Positions 52,360 through 64,000 of a stretch of 64,000 bases of DNA are shown here, one piece after another. The stretch spans positions 97,495,062 to 97,559,061 of the forward strand of contig OZ025239.1 of the NCBI GenBank assembly GCA_964019155.1, given 5' to 3'. The DNA is from Osedax fenrisi. Taxonomy: Eukaryota > Annelida > Polychaeta > Sabellida > Siboglinidae. Under the pieces are notes generated by a model. It ran no database searches and had not been told where the DNA came from. It worked only from the letters and a program-made list of their open reading frames with translations. Made by a program: the position numbers and the translations under genes. Positions within the stretch are counted from its first letter, which is position 1. Each line of letters opens with the position of its first letter.

Positions 52360-53430
52360 ACATGAGGCAACTATTTCGTAAACTACAACGTAAACATCCT
52401 CTAAAATTGACTCTTATCTTATTGCCTTTAAAGTTTGTAGATCACTTTACAAGTATCTCTACCAAATCGTTATAGATCACTGATATGCTTATTAGTTATG
52501 GCATATCTTCTAAGCAAGCTTATACATTATATTTCACCTGTGTAGGTAAAATCCAGACCAATCATTTTCCTGCCCAACATGATTCAGTTATGTAATCCTT
52601 GTTTGCCAATTTCTTCAAACAAAAAATGTCTAGTATTATCAATGTACCTCCAAACATCAACTCGGCATGACTCAATCTCAATTTAACATCTACTCAGAAT
52701 AGCTCGTCATGTTTTTCGCTTCCTATACATGATATTGTACTCTCTCTGATGACATCCTTGAAAAAAAATCCCCACTTTATCATATTCCACTCAATCTACG
52801 TCATTCATTATCGTTATCTTTAATTGGACTTATCACTGAAATCATTCATAGATCTCTTATATAATCTATTGTTCCACATTCCTTAAAATATTCATACTTA
52901 TTCCAATTTTTTTTAAAACTACTCTTGACCAATCTAAGTTATCAAGTTATCCTCCATATTCCAAGTTATCATCCATATATAATACCTTAGAAAGAGTTGT
53001 TTCCACTCAACTTATTAATAATATGACATCCAATGCTATTGTTGATTAATATCAAAGTGCATATATTCCTAATCGTAGTACCGAAACTGCCCTTACTTTA
53101 ATAATTAATTATATTATTCTATATATTGATAATAAAGCACAATGTGATATCGTAATACTAGACTTATCTAGTGCTTTTTATTCTCTCGCTCACAATATTA
53201 TTTCTATTAGAGTTAATGAAATTAGTATACATAGTCAAGTCCACAGTTGGTTTATGTCTTGTATTATATATATATAACATCTTCGGTTAAGATTAACTCC
53301 TCGTTGCCTCCTCATTATGTTAACATACATGGTGTTCCACAAGGGTATGTTATTGGCCCTATACTGTCCATTATTTATATTATTCCAATAAATAAAGAAT
53401 ACCAAAAGATTATCACAAGTATACTTTAAT
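52360..53430 (+). pseudogene. LINE-D relic (CR1-like) upstream of MMP-D
   Basis: Frames read RKLQRKHPLK, ANFFKQKMSSIINVPPN, then RVVSTQLINNM, QSAYIPNRSTETALTLI, motif A VILDLSSAFYSLAHN and motif B HGVPQGYVIGPI, the order of a CR1/L2-type ORF2 from the endonuclease-RT linker through the RT core. Several stops and frameshifts. Confidence 0.8.
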
Positions 53431-53439
53431 ATTGTACAA

Positions 53440-53590
53440 TTGTATAAGTGATTTTATATAAATAAATGATCGGCTCTCATTAAAACATGGATATATTAAC
53501 ATGAGATAGGTTACGATGATATATTAGAGTCATATGGTTACAAGTGAAAACTTCATTTAAGTTCCTGAATGGGATAAAAGTATAATACAA
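53440..53590 (+). mobile_element. SINE body upstream of MMP-D
   Basis: ATCGGCTCTCATTAAAACAT, AACATGAGATAGGTTACGAT and TTCATTTAAGTTCCTGAATG match the SINE body. The tRNA-like head is missing. It ends about 345 bp before the ATG, the same place as in B and C. Confidence 0.75.
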
Positions 53591-53846
53591 AATATAAACA
53601 AATGTATATTTGTACAAGCTGTAATACGCAATATTTGTTTACTTGAAATGGGAAAATATTAAGATAAAAATAGCTGCGAAAATAATACTAAATTTAATTG
53701 AATGTTAAAATCATTAACTTTTAGCACTTCATATAAAAAGAGCATCAAAATAGATAATTGCGGTAATGATGTAATTAAATGTATTAATAGAATCACGTGT
53801 GCTACTAGATTGATATTTCAGTGGGTAAAACAGCGAGAGAGAAGAG

Positions 53847-53854
53847 TATAAAAG
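53847..53854 (+). promoter_or_regulatory. TATA box of MMP-D
   Basis: TATAAAAG 81 bp before the ATG at 53935. Its position and neighbours match B and C, so the core promoter was duplicated with the gene. Confidence 0.6.
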
Positions 53855-53934
53855 AGGCCAATATCCGAGGAAACATCAACAGTATCATTCATTATTAGTA
53901 CATTACACCAGTCTCCGTGTAGTAGGGCTTCATC

Positions 53935-56500
53935 ATGAATACACTTATATTATTAGCATCTATCATAGTGATTATATACGCAGTTCCGATTAAGAAAATT
54001 GACCACATAGTAAGTGTAATATAATGTAATGTAATAATATAGCATTATATATATATATCAATCTATTTTATATATTATAATATATAATTCTAGAATATAC
54101 ATTTATCGATAAATAAAAATTACATTTTTAATATTATCTATTTTGTAATTCAGAAATTATATTATTTTATTAATAAAATAAAATCATTATTAATAAGAAA
54201 ATTAATTCGCATTAAGTATAATATATGAACTTAAATATTAAAAAATATACAATATAATAGTTGTTAATATAATAAACACATTAATAGTCTTATCTTCGTA
54301 AATTTGGATATCTCGATAAAGATGCTAAAGTGGAAGATACAGATGTAGTTAAAGCGATTAAAGAATTCCAAGTTATGGCCTCGATAAAACCAACTGGTAA
54401 GATTAATTATTAATAATCAATACATTATCTAAATAATTATATTGTGATTTAGTGATTGATTATATAAATTATACTTTTTGCAATTGTATAAATTTAAAAT
54501 AGCACATTTGTATTGATATATATTCAATCATATATATATATATATATATATATTCTAATTAAAAGGTTTCATGAACAAAGAAAGTGAACAGAAGATGCAT
54601 ATATCGAGATGCGGTAACAATGATAAAAGTGTATGGACTTCTCTACAGATGAGAGTCAGAAAATATGCCTTCATGGGTACCAAGTGGTATAAGCATAGTC
54701 TGACATATAAAATCACGAAATATTCAAAGAAAATATCACATGCAGAACTAGACACCAGCGCGGCTAAAGCATTTAAGGTATTAATTTTAATATATAAATA
54801 TATAATAGTATTACTATAGAACTTATAGAACAATATCATGTTTAATTATACGTAATATAATAGTTATATGTGTTTTACTATAATATTTGATTTATCAATT
54901 TATTAATATATTATTGAATTCGATTAAATATTGATGAGTTAAATAAATAGTATTAATCAACGTGTGTGTATAAAAATACAAATCTGCATTGTAGTTTTGG
55001 AGCGAAGTAATTCCTCTTCAATTTCGTCAAGTTTACGGAGATCAGCATGCAAATATCAACATTCAATTTGTTTACGTTAGTTACCGATTATTTACGTTAG
55101 CAACGCGATAATACTTATATTAGCAAATGTATTAATAGGTTATTTCTGTGTAAAATATGTCTTATATTCTCATCTGAATTTTGAATTTAGTAATATATGT
55201 AAATAAAATTTATATATATTTAAATGTATACGTTTGTTTATAAGATATATAGTACAACCATAGTTAAACTATTTGATAATAATAAATAAGAATTAAACAA
55301 TTATAATAAGTAATATAAGTGAATTAAATGTACACATACACTCAAACGAACACATACCTACATACACCTACACATATATACATACATACAGGGAAGGCAC
55401 GACGACAACTATCCTTTCGACGGGCCAGGAGGTTTATTAGGTCATGCGTTTCAACCAGACAGTGGCCGAGTTGATATGGATGAGTCCGAACCATGGACAC
55501 TCCAAGGAAGTTACGATACCATCAATATCGTACAGGTTTATACGCGCACAAACTTAAGCCCACACGCGCGCACACAAGTACTCACACCACCGGTGTAAAT
55601 AATCTATAAAGAGACAACTATATCAATGAACGTTATAATAATAGTAATATATTATATTGATAACTATATTCTATTAATTGATATATTATATAAATATATA
55701 TATTAGGGTGACAATAACAGAAAAGTTGATATAATATTTTAAAGCCTTTTAGGAAGACAATTCAAATTATTATTATAAACTAAAAAACTAATAGGAAACA
55801 AACTAAAATCTTCTAATAAATATGATCATTATTATTATTATATAAACTATGGTATCAGTGTATATAAAAGAGCTCTCAGTTGACAATAATCACGTGATAA
55901 GCTCAAGTAATGAATGACTAACGATAACATCATACACACAATAAGTATTGTATCGTGTCTTAAACTAATCACCTGTTCGTTTGTATAGGTTCTCACGCAT
56001 GAATTCGGACACGCGCTAGGATTGAAACATTCCGACTCTCCAACTTCTGTAATGCAACCATTCTATGACGGCTACAAACCCAATTTTAAGTTAGGACAAG
56101 ACGACATCAATGGAATACAAGCACTATACGGTTTGTTATTCAGTAACATATTATTAACAAATTACGATGTAATCATTCTTAAATATTATTATTAAACTTT
56201 TAATAATGTAGATATTTAATATATAATGATATATGTATATATATATGTAGCTTTACATGATTATATTATAATTATATATTAATACAGGACGGCGAACTGA
56301 ATATATAAAAACAACTCCGAGGAAAAGGACGACAACGACAACGACAACAACAACAACAACTAAGCCTAAATTACATAACTATCAATCCCCTCTATGCAAA
56401 GATGCTAGATTTGATGCAATAGCCGTTATAAGTGATGCTATTATGGCTTTTAAAGGTTATAATTACACTAATATCATATTATATATTAAAATAGAATCAT

Positions 56501-56538
<38 letters not shown>

Positions 56539-57487
56539 TAGGCATAACTCTGTTGCATTATGTTAACCATTTAAATAAACCACGCAGGCTCCAACATTTA
56601 TATCTTGAACGGTGACAACCCTACAAGACCTAGATCTATTCATAGATATTACCCAGGTGTTCCTGCTAATATTGATGCAGTCATAAATAAAGGAAAAATA
56701 AGTACATTTATTAAGGTTTATATTCGTATTATTTATGTATGTCGAATTCATTTAAATTATTTTAATGATAAATGTTAATATATATTAATTAATATAAACT
56801 AAATGCTACTATTTTATTTACCTATATAATAGTATATACGTGTGAGTCTATTGTCTATATATTATATGTGATACGAGCATAATATACACTATCTGTACAT
56901 CGATAGTACGTCGTACACGTATTATACAGCTATTCACTAGCATTATGTAACATTATATAACACGCAACAATAATACTCATCCAGGGTAACAAAGTCTACG
57001 TGTTCAAATACAACAGCCTGCTTAGCGGTTATCCTAAACCTCTAAACACGTTATACCCGGGTCTGCCTAGATCTATCTCGGCCGCCTTCACATTAGACAA
57101 GTACGTCTACTTTGTGACACGTTCTGGAGTGTATTACAAGACCGCGGTGTCCCCCGGCAGTAGAATAATGGGTGGGCGTGTCCACAGAACTAGGTCACCG
57201 TTACGTAATGCCCCGAGTCACGTGGACACTATGTTCCACTCGACTGAGGGTACATTCGCGTTCACCGGTAATCGATTCCACATGGCGCTCAAGGATCGCA
57301 AAATCGTTAGTTTTCAATCTGCTTCGATATTAATCATATATAATTACAATAATATTAAATAATTAATTTATTAAGGCACATATGCATATATAATTGCGAA
57401 AAAAATATTTCATATTATTAATAATAAATACATTTTTAGTTTACAAAAGTGATGTCGACATCTAAGTATTGGTTCAATTGTTCCTAG
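53935..57487 (+). CDS. MMP-D, complete diverged matrix metalloproteinase, 10 exons, 475 aa
   Basis: Exons: 53935-54009, 54288-54396, 54566-54777, 54995-55075, 55392-55535, 55989-56130, 56288-56455, 56588-56715, 56985-57305, 57440-57487, all with GT/AG borders and one open frame. The signal peptide and propeptide nearly match B and C. The cysteine switch is SRCGNND. The catalytic domain retains the canonical PFDGPGG calcium loop, HEFGHALGLKH and SVMQPFYDGY. The hinge has 11 Thr and the hemopexin domain ends KYWFNCS. Exon 9 has CCAG at its acceptor where A-C have GCAG, so no spurious ATGCAG start exists here. Introns differ clearly from B and C. D is the most diverged of the four copies and the only + gene in the right half. 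Confidence 0.95.
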
Positions 57488-58429
57488 TTTCCTGCAGTCT
57501 ACACTTCATCGATATTATTGATTACTCATCAATAATATAGACACATTATTATGCAATACACATTGTCAGCCAGTATTATTAATAATATTATTTTAATTTG
57601 TTGAATAGTACATTTTACAAGATCCATTTATTTGTAAGTTAAATAACATGTTAATTAAAATTAAATTGTATCAACAAAATAACTCAGGATGTATCAAATT
57701 ATGATCATATCTCTTAGAAAACGAATTTATATATGTTATATTATAGTAATAGTTATATAACATAAAAACATAATTCCCAATTGTTTATAAACATTTACAA
57801 TTCAAATTATTTAAATTATGTTACATATATTATCACTTATATTATTTTATATGACATATTTAAGTATATAAAATACTTCAGTGGAATTTAAAATCAATGT
57901 GTATCCACGTGCATGGTTGATGGAATATGCATAGTTAACGATAATTATACTAATTTAAATATTACTATGATTTTAATATTATCATATTATTATTGAAATA
58001 TATTATTATCAATTTATAAATTATAGTATTTCAACTATTATTTAAATATTAAATTATATTATTATTACCACCATAATTATTACCATGAACTTATTATAAA
58101 TACAATTTTTATATGGATAATTAAAGTCAAATAAACAAATTGCACATATATTTTTTATGAATTAATTTATGAATACATACATTTATATAAATAAATATTC
58201 GTAATTATAAATGTACATATATATATTATATGTTAGTCAACATTATATATATAAGTAATAATATAAAGTTAATATATAAGTTAACTAAATTATATATTAT
58301 ATCATATTATGGCAAAGTTAAGCTTATAACTAGATTTTCTAATATTATATAAAAAATAGTTGGCAATGCGTATTATGTCATTAATATATGAAGATTAATC
58401 TTAATGAGAGGTTATAGTGAAACTAAGGG

Positions 58430-58625
58430 ATATTATAAATTAAGAAGTCGGAAGAGATAGTAGAAAAGGATGAGTAATAGAGGAGTACTGGGTGTATAGA
58501 ATATGATAGTATCAGTTTTAGTCATATTTAAGGAAATAGAATTATGAGAGAACCATTCAATGAGATCAGTAAAACAATTAAACATATAAATTTGAATCAG
58601 ATAAGAATAACTACAACTAGGAAAT

Positions 58626-58675
<50 letters not shown>

Positions 58676-59560
58676 GATATTCGGAATAAAGATGTTAATG
58701 AAATAAAGATATTTGTGAAAAAAAATTGTATAGGAATAATATAAATAATGAACAATATAAGGTCAATCAAATATGGACTTGACCGTAAATAAATCAACTG
58801 TGGACTTGACCGTGTATACCAAATTCATTAAGTCAAATTGAATGAATATTAAGCTCGAGAGAATAAAAATCAATAGATAAGTCTAGTAGTACGATATAGC
58901 ATTGTGCTTTATTATCAAGATATATGAGAATATCATTAATGATCAAAATAAGGGAAGTTTCAGGAAGTTTGACACGCACTGACATTTATCAACAATAGCA
59001 TTGGATGTACTATTATTAATACGTTGAGTGGACACAACTCGTTATAAGGTCTTAGATATAGATGATAACTGGGATAATGGAGTATAACTTGATAAATTAG
59101 ATTGGTCAAGTGTAGTTTTTTTTTAAATCGGAATAAGTATGAATATTTCATGGAGTGTTGAACAATAGATTATATCTGATATCCATGCATGATTTGATTG
59201 ATAATTCCAATAAAATATGGTGATAATGAATGATGTAGATTAAGTGGAATAGGATCAAGTGGGGATTTTTTTCAAGTATGTCATCAGAGAGAATACAATG
59301 TCGTGGGAAGCGAAAAACATGACGAGCTATTCTGAGTAGATGGTAAAAATAGATTATGTCATGCCGAGTTGATATTTGGAAGTACATTGATAATACTAGA
59401 CATTTTTTGTTAGAAGAAATTTACAAACAAGAAATAAATAACTGAATCATGTTAGTCAGGAAGATGATTGATCTGGATTTACCTACAAAGTTGAAATATA
59501 AGTTATAAGCTTGCTTAGAAGATATGCTATAACTACCGAGCATATCATTGAAGTATCCCA
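58430..59560 (-). pseudogene. LINE-D relic downstream of MMP-D, inverted
   Basis: Minus-strand homologue of LINE-D. The region of RVVSTQRINNSTSNAIVD lies near 59000-59040. The thumb segment FTDLIEWFSHNSISLNMTKT lies at about 58515-58580, a part the 52-kb copy lacks. A (TA)n sits at 58630-58672. With the 52-kb copy it brackets MMP-D as an inverted pair. Confidence 0.75.
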
Positions 59561-59668
59561 AGCAACCATAAACTGGTTACCGAAACGTAACATTATAGGT
59601 CAAATAATATGTTCCAATAGGCGGTAAAATCATAGGTAGTTTGTTATCAAATAAACAGTTTACTTTTA

Positions 59669-59817
59669 CATATAACAAATCAATATTGGAACGTATAATT
59701 TTACCCATAAATAAACATCTAGTGGAAAGTATATTTTTACACATAAATAAATATATAGTAGAACTTATATTTGTATTCATAAATAAATATCTAGTGAAAC
59801 TTATATTTTGACTCATA
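59669..59817 (-). repeat. 36-bp minisatellite, about 4 units
   Basis: Units begin CATAAATAAATATCTAGTGG with a fixed 36-bp period. Read on the minus strand, this gives a 12-residue repeat (TRYLFMxKNI-like) in a frame 59577-59828. The period is a multiple of three, but no splice context or start supports a real protein. Confidence 0.65.
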
Positions 59818-60099
59818 CAAATATACACACAGTAAAAAATGAATTATATATAAATATATGTGAAAAATAATGGTATATTTAAAAAGAAGCATTTAAAACA
59901 TTCATTCATTTATTACAGAACAATACACAAAATACGGCTATAATATAACACGTGAATAATGTATATAATAATAATCTGGGAATGCCATGGTATATTTATA
60001 ATCATAATAATATAAATATGTATGATTCTAATCTAAATGTATAGTATAGAGTATGTGTATATAGAGGTTTCTGTTTATTATAGATAACAGTGTATAATA

Positions 60100-60140
<41 letters not shown>

Positions 60141-60161
60141 TCATGAAGATGATACCGGATC

Positions 60162-60240
60162 CTAGAGATGATTTTTAACATATGTATGGAGATATTCACC
60201 TATCCAAGCAGGAAGATATTTGTTGATGGTCTTATTTATC
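60162..60240 (-). CDS. Possible terminal exon of an unrecognised small gene
   Basis: A TTTCAG acceptor is followed by one base and 25 codons ending TAG. The frame includes INKTINKYLPAWIGEYLHTY. The composition is more protein-like than the surroundings. No similar family is recognised and the upstream exon is not identified. A chance frame is possible. Confidence 0.25.
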
Positions 60241-60394
60241 CTGAAATTATAAATTGTATATTAATATAAATTAATTCTCATGACACAATAATATGTATAT
60301 GTGTGTACTTATTAACCAACTGTATTTATGATTTTCAAGACATCATTTTATATATAAATATATAATGATATTAAAAACAATAACGGTAATCTAT

Positions 60395-60432
<38 letters not shown>

Positions 60433-60476
60433 TATATAGTAGAACATTTTTATATTTTATTTTATTAATATTTGTA

Positions 60477-60480
<4 letters not shown>

Positions 60481-60534
<54 letters not shown>
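60481..60534. repeat. (TA)n, longest run in the right end
   Basis: About 54 bp of uninterrupted AT, with another run at 60398-60424. Similar runs in the window include 4389-4427, 23532-23563, 25498-25534 and 58630-58672. Confidence 0.9.
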
Positions 60535-60539
<5 letters not shown>

Positions 60540-60817
60540 TATATATTATAATCAATAAGTGATATTATCTATATATCTATCTATCTATATTAAATGTTCA
60601 AAATAATAATGTATTAATAGTACAATATTAGGTTTTAAAGATTGTCATTAACATTTTGTTGCCTATTTGTAATTTTATAATAATTCATAATACATATTTA
60701 TATATATTAAACATAATTTGACACTTTGATACTATATATAATATATAGTATAATATGGTATAAAAATATATAATATTAATATGATTATTTCATAAATTTC
60801 TAAAAAAATGCCTTATA

Positions 60818-61173
60818 GGGTGTTCACACGATGCGTGTTTTACTTGTCGTACGAACAAATACTGGACCGACATTTTTTGGTCCAGCATTTAAAAAACACG
60901 AGCGTTCACACGACGCGGGTTTAAATTGTCGTAGTTACTAATAACTGACAGCGGAAATAAAAAATAACGTAAATAAACAAAAATTTCAAATTCAAATACT
61001 ATTTTAATTTATCTATTATAATTACATTTATTATAATTATGGATACTTATTTAAATAATTTATTATGTTTAATAACTGATGAAATTGCACTGTATATTTC
61101 GTATGAAAATAGCAAAATGAGAACTATATGGGCGAATAATTATTTAAAACGATTCTCGATCTTTAAAGCATAA
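60818..61173 (+). mobile_element. PIF/Harbinger-like fragment
   Basis: Begins GGGTGTTCACACGATGCGTG, with a related direct repeat GTTCACACGACGCGGGTTT at 60904. The GTTCACACGACGCG type of terminus is seen in insect Harbinger elements. A 44-codon frame at 61039-61173 (RTIWANNYLKRFSIFKA) could be the start of a transposase resembling the RRxWVRP region. No partner terminus was found. Confidence 0.35.
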
Positions 61174-62530
61174 TATGCATAACAAGAAAATAGATTATCC
61201 ATATTAATATAATATGGTATAAATAAATATGAACTCTATTCATAAAATTTTGAAATAATACTTATTTATACCAAAATAATGTGTTTTAATCAAAAAACGA
61301 AATATAAAACTGTGACGTCATAGTAGGATCCCAAATATAAATTCTAGGATATTTGAATTTTAAATTTTAAAAATATTTTATTAAATTTTTATTTTATATT
61401 ATATATAGTTAAATAATTGATAATTATTTCGTAACTTTTGGATTCTATTTAAGTTATAAACAAACATTGAGAATTACAAAGGACAATAAAAATCGTAATA
61501 TGTGGATAGGTTTAGTAATTTGAAATATAAATGACGTATAATAATCAAAATAAATGAGGCTGTGAATTGTTCATTTTAAAATAGTAAATTTAATGTGAAT
61601 CCAAGTATATAAATGTTATTTATATATTATATAATGTACATATATATTAACTTAACATAATATTAATAAGAATAACATAATATATGTACATAATGTTATT
61701 AATTAATCAAATTACTAAGTATGATCAAACTTGAAAATATCGTAATTTGTATGACCTAAATATATAGGTTTATATTTTAACTGCACGATATTGCTTGCGA
61801 TATATATTTCAATTAAAATTAGTAACTATGATCTATATTTAGATGGGAGTGACATATCATATATAATATTGTAAATTACTAGAGATAAGATATATATCGA
61901 TCATATTTACTGCTGGCAATATAGTTTGATAAAATTATATAGAATGATCAATTATATTTTAAGATAGTAATATACATGATTAAATATAATATATAATCAC
62001 TGAATAATGATATGGAATTATAATAATGAAATATTATTTAAAAATTAATTAGTGTGTTAAAAATATTAAAATCCTTTGATGTGTTTATAAATTAATTATA
62101 ATTCTATTTACATAATTATAATTTTTTTTATATATTTATATATTTCATATATATATATTATATGTGTATATTAAGATATTTATATATATATATAGTGTAT
62201 ATTATAAACTCATGTGTATTATAAATTTTATATAATTAAACATTTTATATAAATATTATAATATAACTTTATATCATAATCATTTATTATTTAATATAAG
62301 AATTTTTACTATGGTATTGTATATATGCAAACATTACTTATATAACAGAGTTGTACAGTTTTGTACAAAGTATTCTTCTCAAAGTAATTATCCATATGAC
62401 ATTATTTAAAGTAGATTAAATCTTTAGTTATATGTGAACTGTACAATAAATTAGTGCATAAGCAATGCCATAAGACATGGTTAAATAGTTTTTTAATCAC
62501 AATTTATGGTAAGTAAGCTATATAATTTAA
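61174..62530. other. A+T-rich stretch without visible genes
   Basis: Only short (TA)n runs and no supported frames. The same holds for 60240-60815, apart from long (TA)n runs, and for 63180-63750. Confidence 0.5.
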
Positions 62531-62539
62531 AGTAAACTT

Positions 62540-62800
62540 TGATATTTTAATGAAGGCGAACTTGATGAAATAGTATATGAATATATAGAGGATAGTGATA
62601 ATGATACAGGATTAACTGGATACAAGTTTCAAACATGACAAAGCGTAATAGCGTATAACCAAGAATATATAATATAAGAATTATAAAATTCAATTTAATC
62701 GTAGAAAATTTTCCAAGAACACAACAATTTTGCGAAGCATTTCATGAAGCAATATTTTGTGATTTATCCTTCAGAAAACCTCTGATATGAAGTTAAAGTA
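62540..62800 (+). pseudogene. Degenerate coding-like stretch, family unknown
   Basis: Acidic frame GELDEIVYEYIEDSDNDTG ends at a stop at about 62637. In another frame ENFPRTQQFCEAFHEAIFCD follows near 62700. The broken frames and the neighbouring Harbinger-like fragment suggest a decayed transposon gene, but this is a guess. Confidence 0.25.
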
Positions 62801-63787
62801 GTCATATTTAATTAGAGTAAATACAAAACCCATGGACAACTATAAAATACTGAATATTAAAGTGCAGTTATTATTTAAAATATGTATATAATATTGCCAT
62901 GAATGCAATACCACTTATTATATGGATGATAGTGATGTGGAGAATATATATATATATATATAACATTTCATATGTAAATAGAAACACTATTATTATAATA
63001 TTTAATAATATCTATTATTATGTACATTTAAAAAAAACCTATGTAAGAAATATTCCTGATATGGTATTGGAAGTGTTGACAATGGGTATAAAGTATCTCA
63101 CAGTCAATGAGATGATTGTGGTAAAATCATAGAAATTAGAGGTATAATTACCCCATACCCCACGCTATAGCTATGGGTAAATTACTACTTACAATATCAC
63201 ACTTATGTGTGTTTAAACAATCAATTATTTGTATAAATAAATATTTTTTTATAAACTATATTTTATATTTAGGTGATATGTATCATTACAATAAATCATA
63301 GATAAACCAGGCTCTTAATTAATATATTATATAATACTTATTACACTAAATATACATTAGGAGAAGGGTTAGTCAGATAAATTGAAGAACCTGTTATTTA
63401 TGGTATTTTTTTACTAATTTATATTTATTATATTATTACCAATATGAAATATGAAAACATTTCTAAATCTATAAAACTGCTATTAGTTGATTAATATGAA
63501 TAATTAATTAACAATCTCAATTTTATAGATATATTATAAGATTTGATTGAACTATAATTTAATTGAATTTATTATTAAAACATATAATATTAATATTTTA
63601 TACCAAATTACAATTTTAAAGCATCCAGTATATTAATTATTATCAGAACGACATTTTTTCTATATATATATATAGTTTTAACATTAATATATATTATCTA
63701 TAGGTTAATATTTAGTTTGAATCCAGAATTATCTATAATATACATTATTCTTCAAAGTTTAGCATCAAGTTTTCTTAAAGCGCTTAC

Positions 63788-63840
63788 ATCAGATTCTTTC
63801 TCCAAGAGTTTCTTTGTTATCGCTTGAATTTCAAGTACAC
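63788..63840 (-). CDS. Possible internal exon of an unrecognised gene
   Basis: GGTAG acceptor, 53 nt open, GTAAGC donor. The frame reads VLEIQAITKKLLEKESD, a charged and probably helical segment. If not spliced, it stays open to a stop at 63752 (VSALRKLDAKL). Same strand as the candidate at 60162-60240, but no link is shown. Confidence 0.25.
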
Positions 63841-64000
63841 CTACCATATAAATATATAATATCATATATTTAAAGTAGATTTAATAATAGATATATTAAT
63901 CATATTATTATTATTATTATATTATATAATATATGTTTATGTATATATATATCATATTTATATGACATTTTTAAGTGTATGAAAAAATGTTATATTGAAA

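Overview
The window is strongly A+T-rich nuclear DNA of an animal, packed with (TA)n microsatellites and transposon remains. Its only confident host genes are spliced matrix metalloproteinases (MMPs), built as signal peptide, propeptide with cysteine switch, HEFGHALGLKH zinc site, Thr-rich hinge and hemopexin domain. The reverse-transcriptase relics are of insect-like Jockey/CR1 type and the base composition is extreme, so an arthropod is most likely. Very GC-poor insects such as aphidiine parasitoid wasps would fit, but the species cannot be fixed from this sequence.

The MMPs form a four-copy cluster. MMP-A (+) shows only its last three exons at the left edge (60-958). MMP-B (-, 12974-16768) and MMP-C (-, 34634-38244) are complete ten-exon genes in direct tandem. 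MMP-D (+, 53935-57487) is complete but more diverged, lies head-to-head with C, and is flanked by inverted copies of one CR1-like LINE. B, C and D are predicted at 477, 478 and 475 residues with identical intron phases. Each has a TATAAAAG box about 80-90 bp before its ATG.

The cluster grew by duplication of a large unit: 3' flank (LINE relic, 12-bp minisatellite), the gene, then 5' flank (SINE, divergent LINE-A/LINE-B pair, further repeats). From left to right there is an inverted unit belonging to A (1-11409), an inversion junction inside LINE-A near 11409/11410, unit B (11410-22870), unit C (30923 to about 47830), and a geneless third 3' flank (about 47830-50450). After that come unique DNA, LINE-D and MMP-D. 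A SINE about 350 bp upstream of B, C and D sits at the same place and therefore predates the gene duplications. Other insertions are present in only one unit and postdate them.

Three young-looking DNA-transposon insertions can be proved from the window itself. (1) An 8050-bp element (22873-30922) has CCCAGG/CCTGGG inverted termini, a TA target duplication, and a matching empty site at 5223-5224. (2) A 1179-bp hAT-like element is nested inside it, with an ATTAGTAC target duplication. (3) A 487-bp MITE (6279-6765) has perfect 32-bp inverted repeats and an 8-bp target duplication, with empty homologous sites in the window. The 8-kb element also carries tandem arrays, a fold-back array and an exon-like island that may be captured host sequence. 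The right end (60-64 kb) holds a few possible small exons and a PIF/Harbinger-like fragment, all low confidence.
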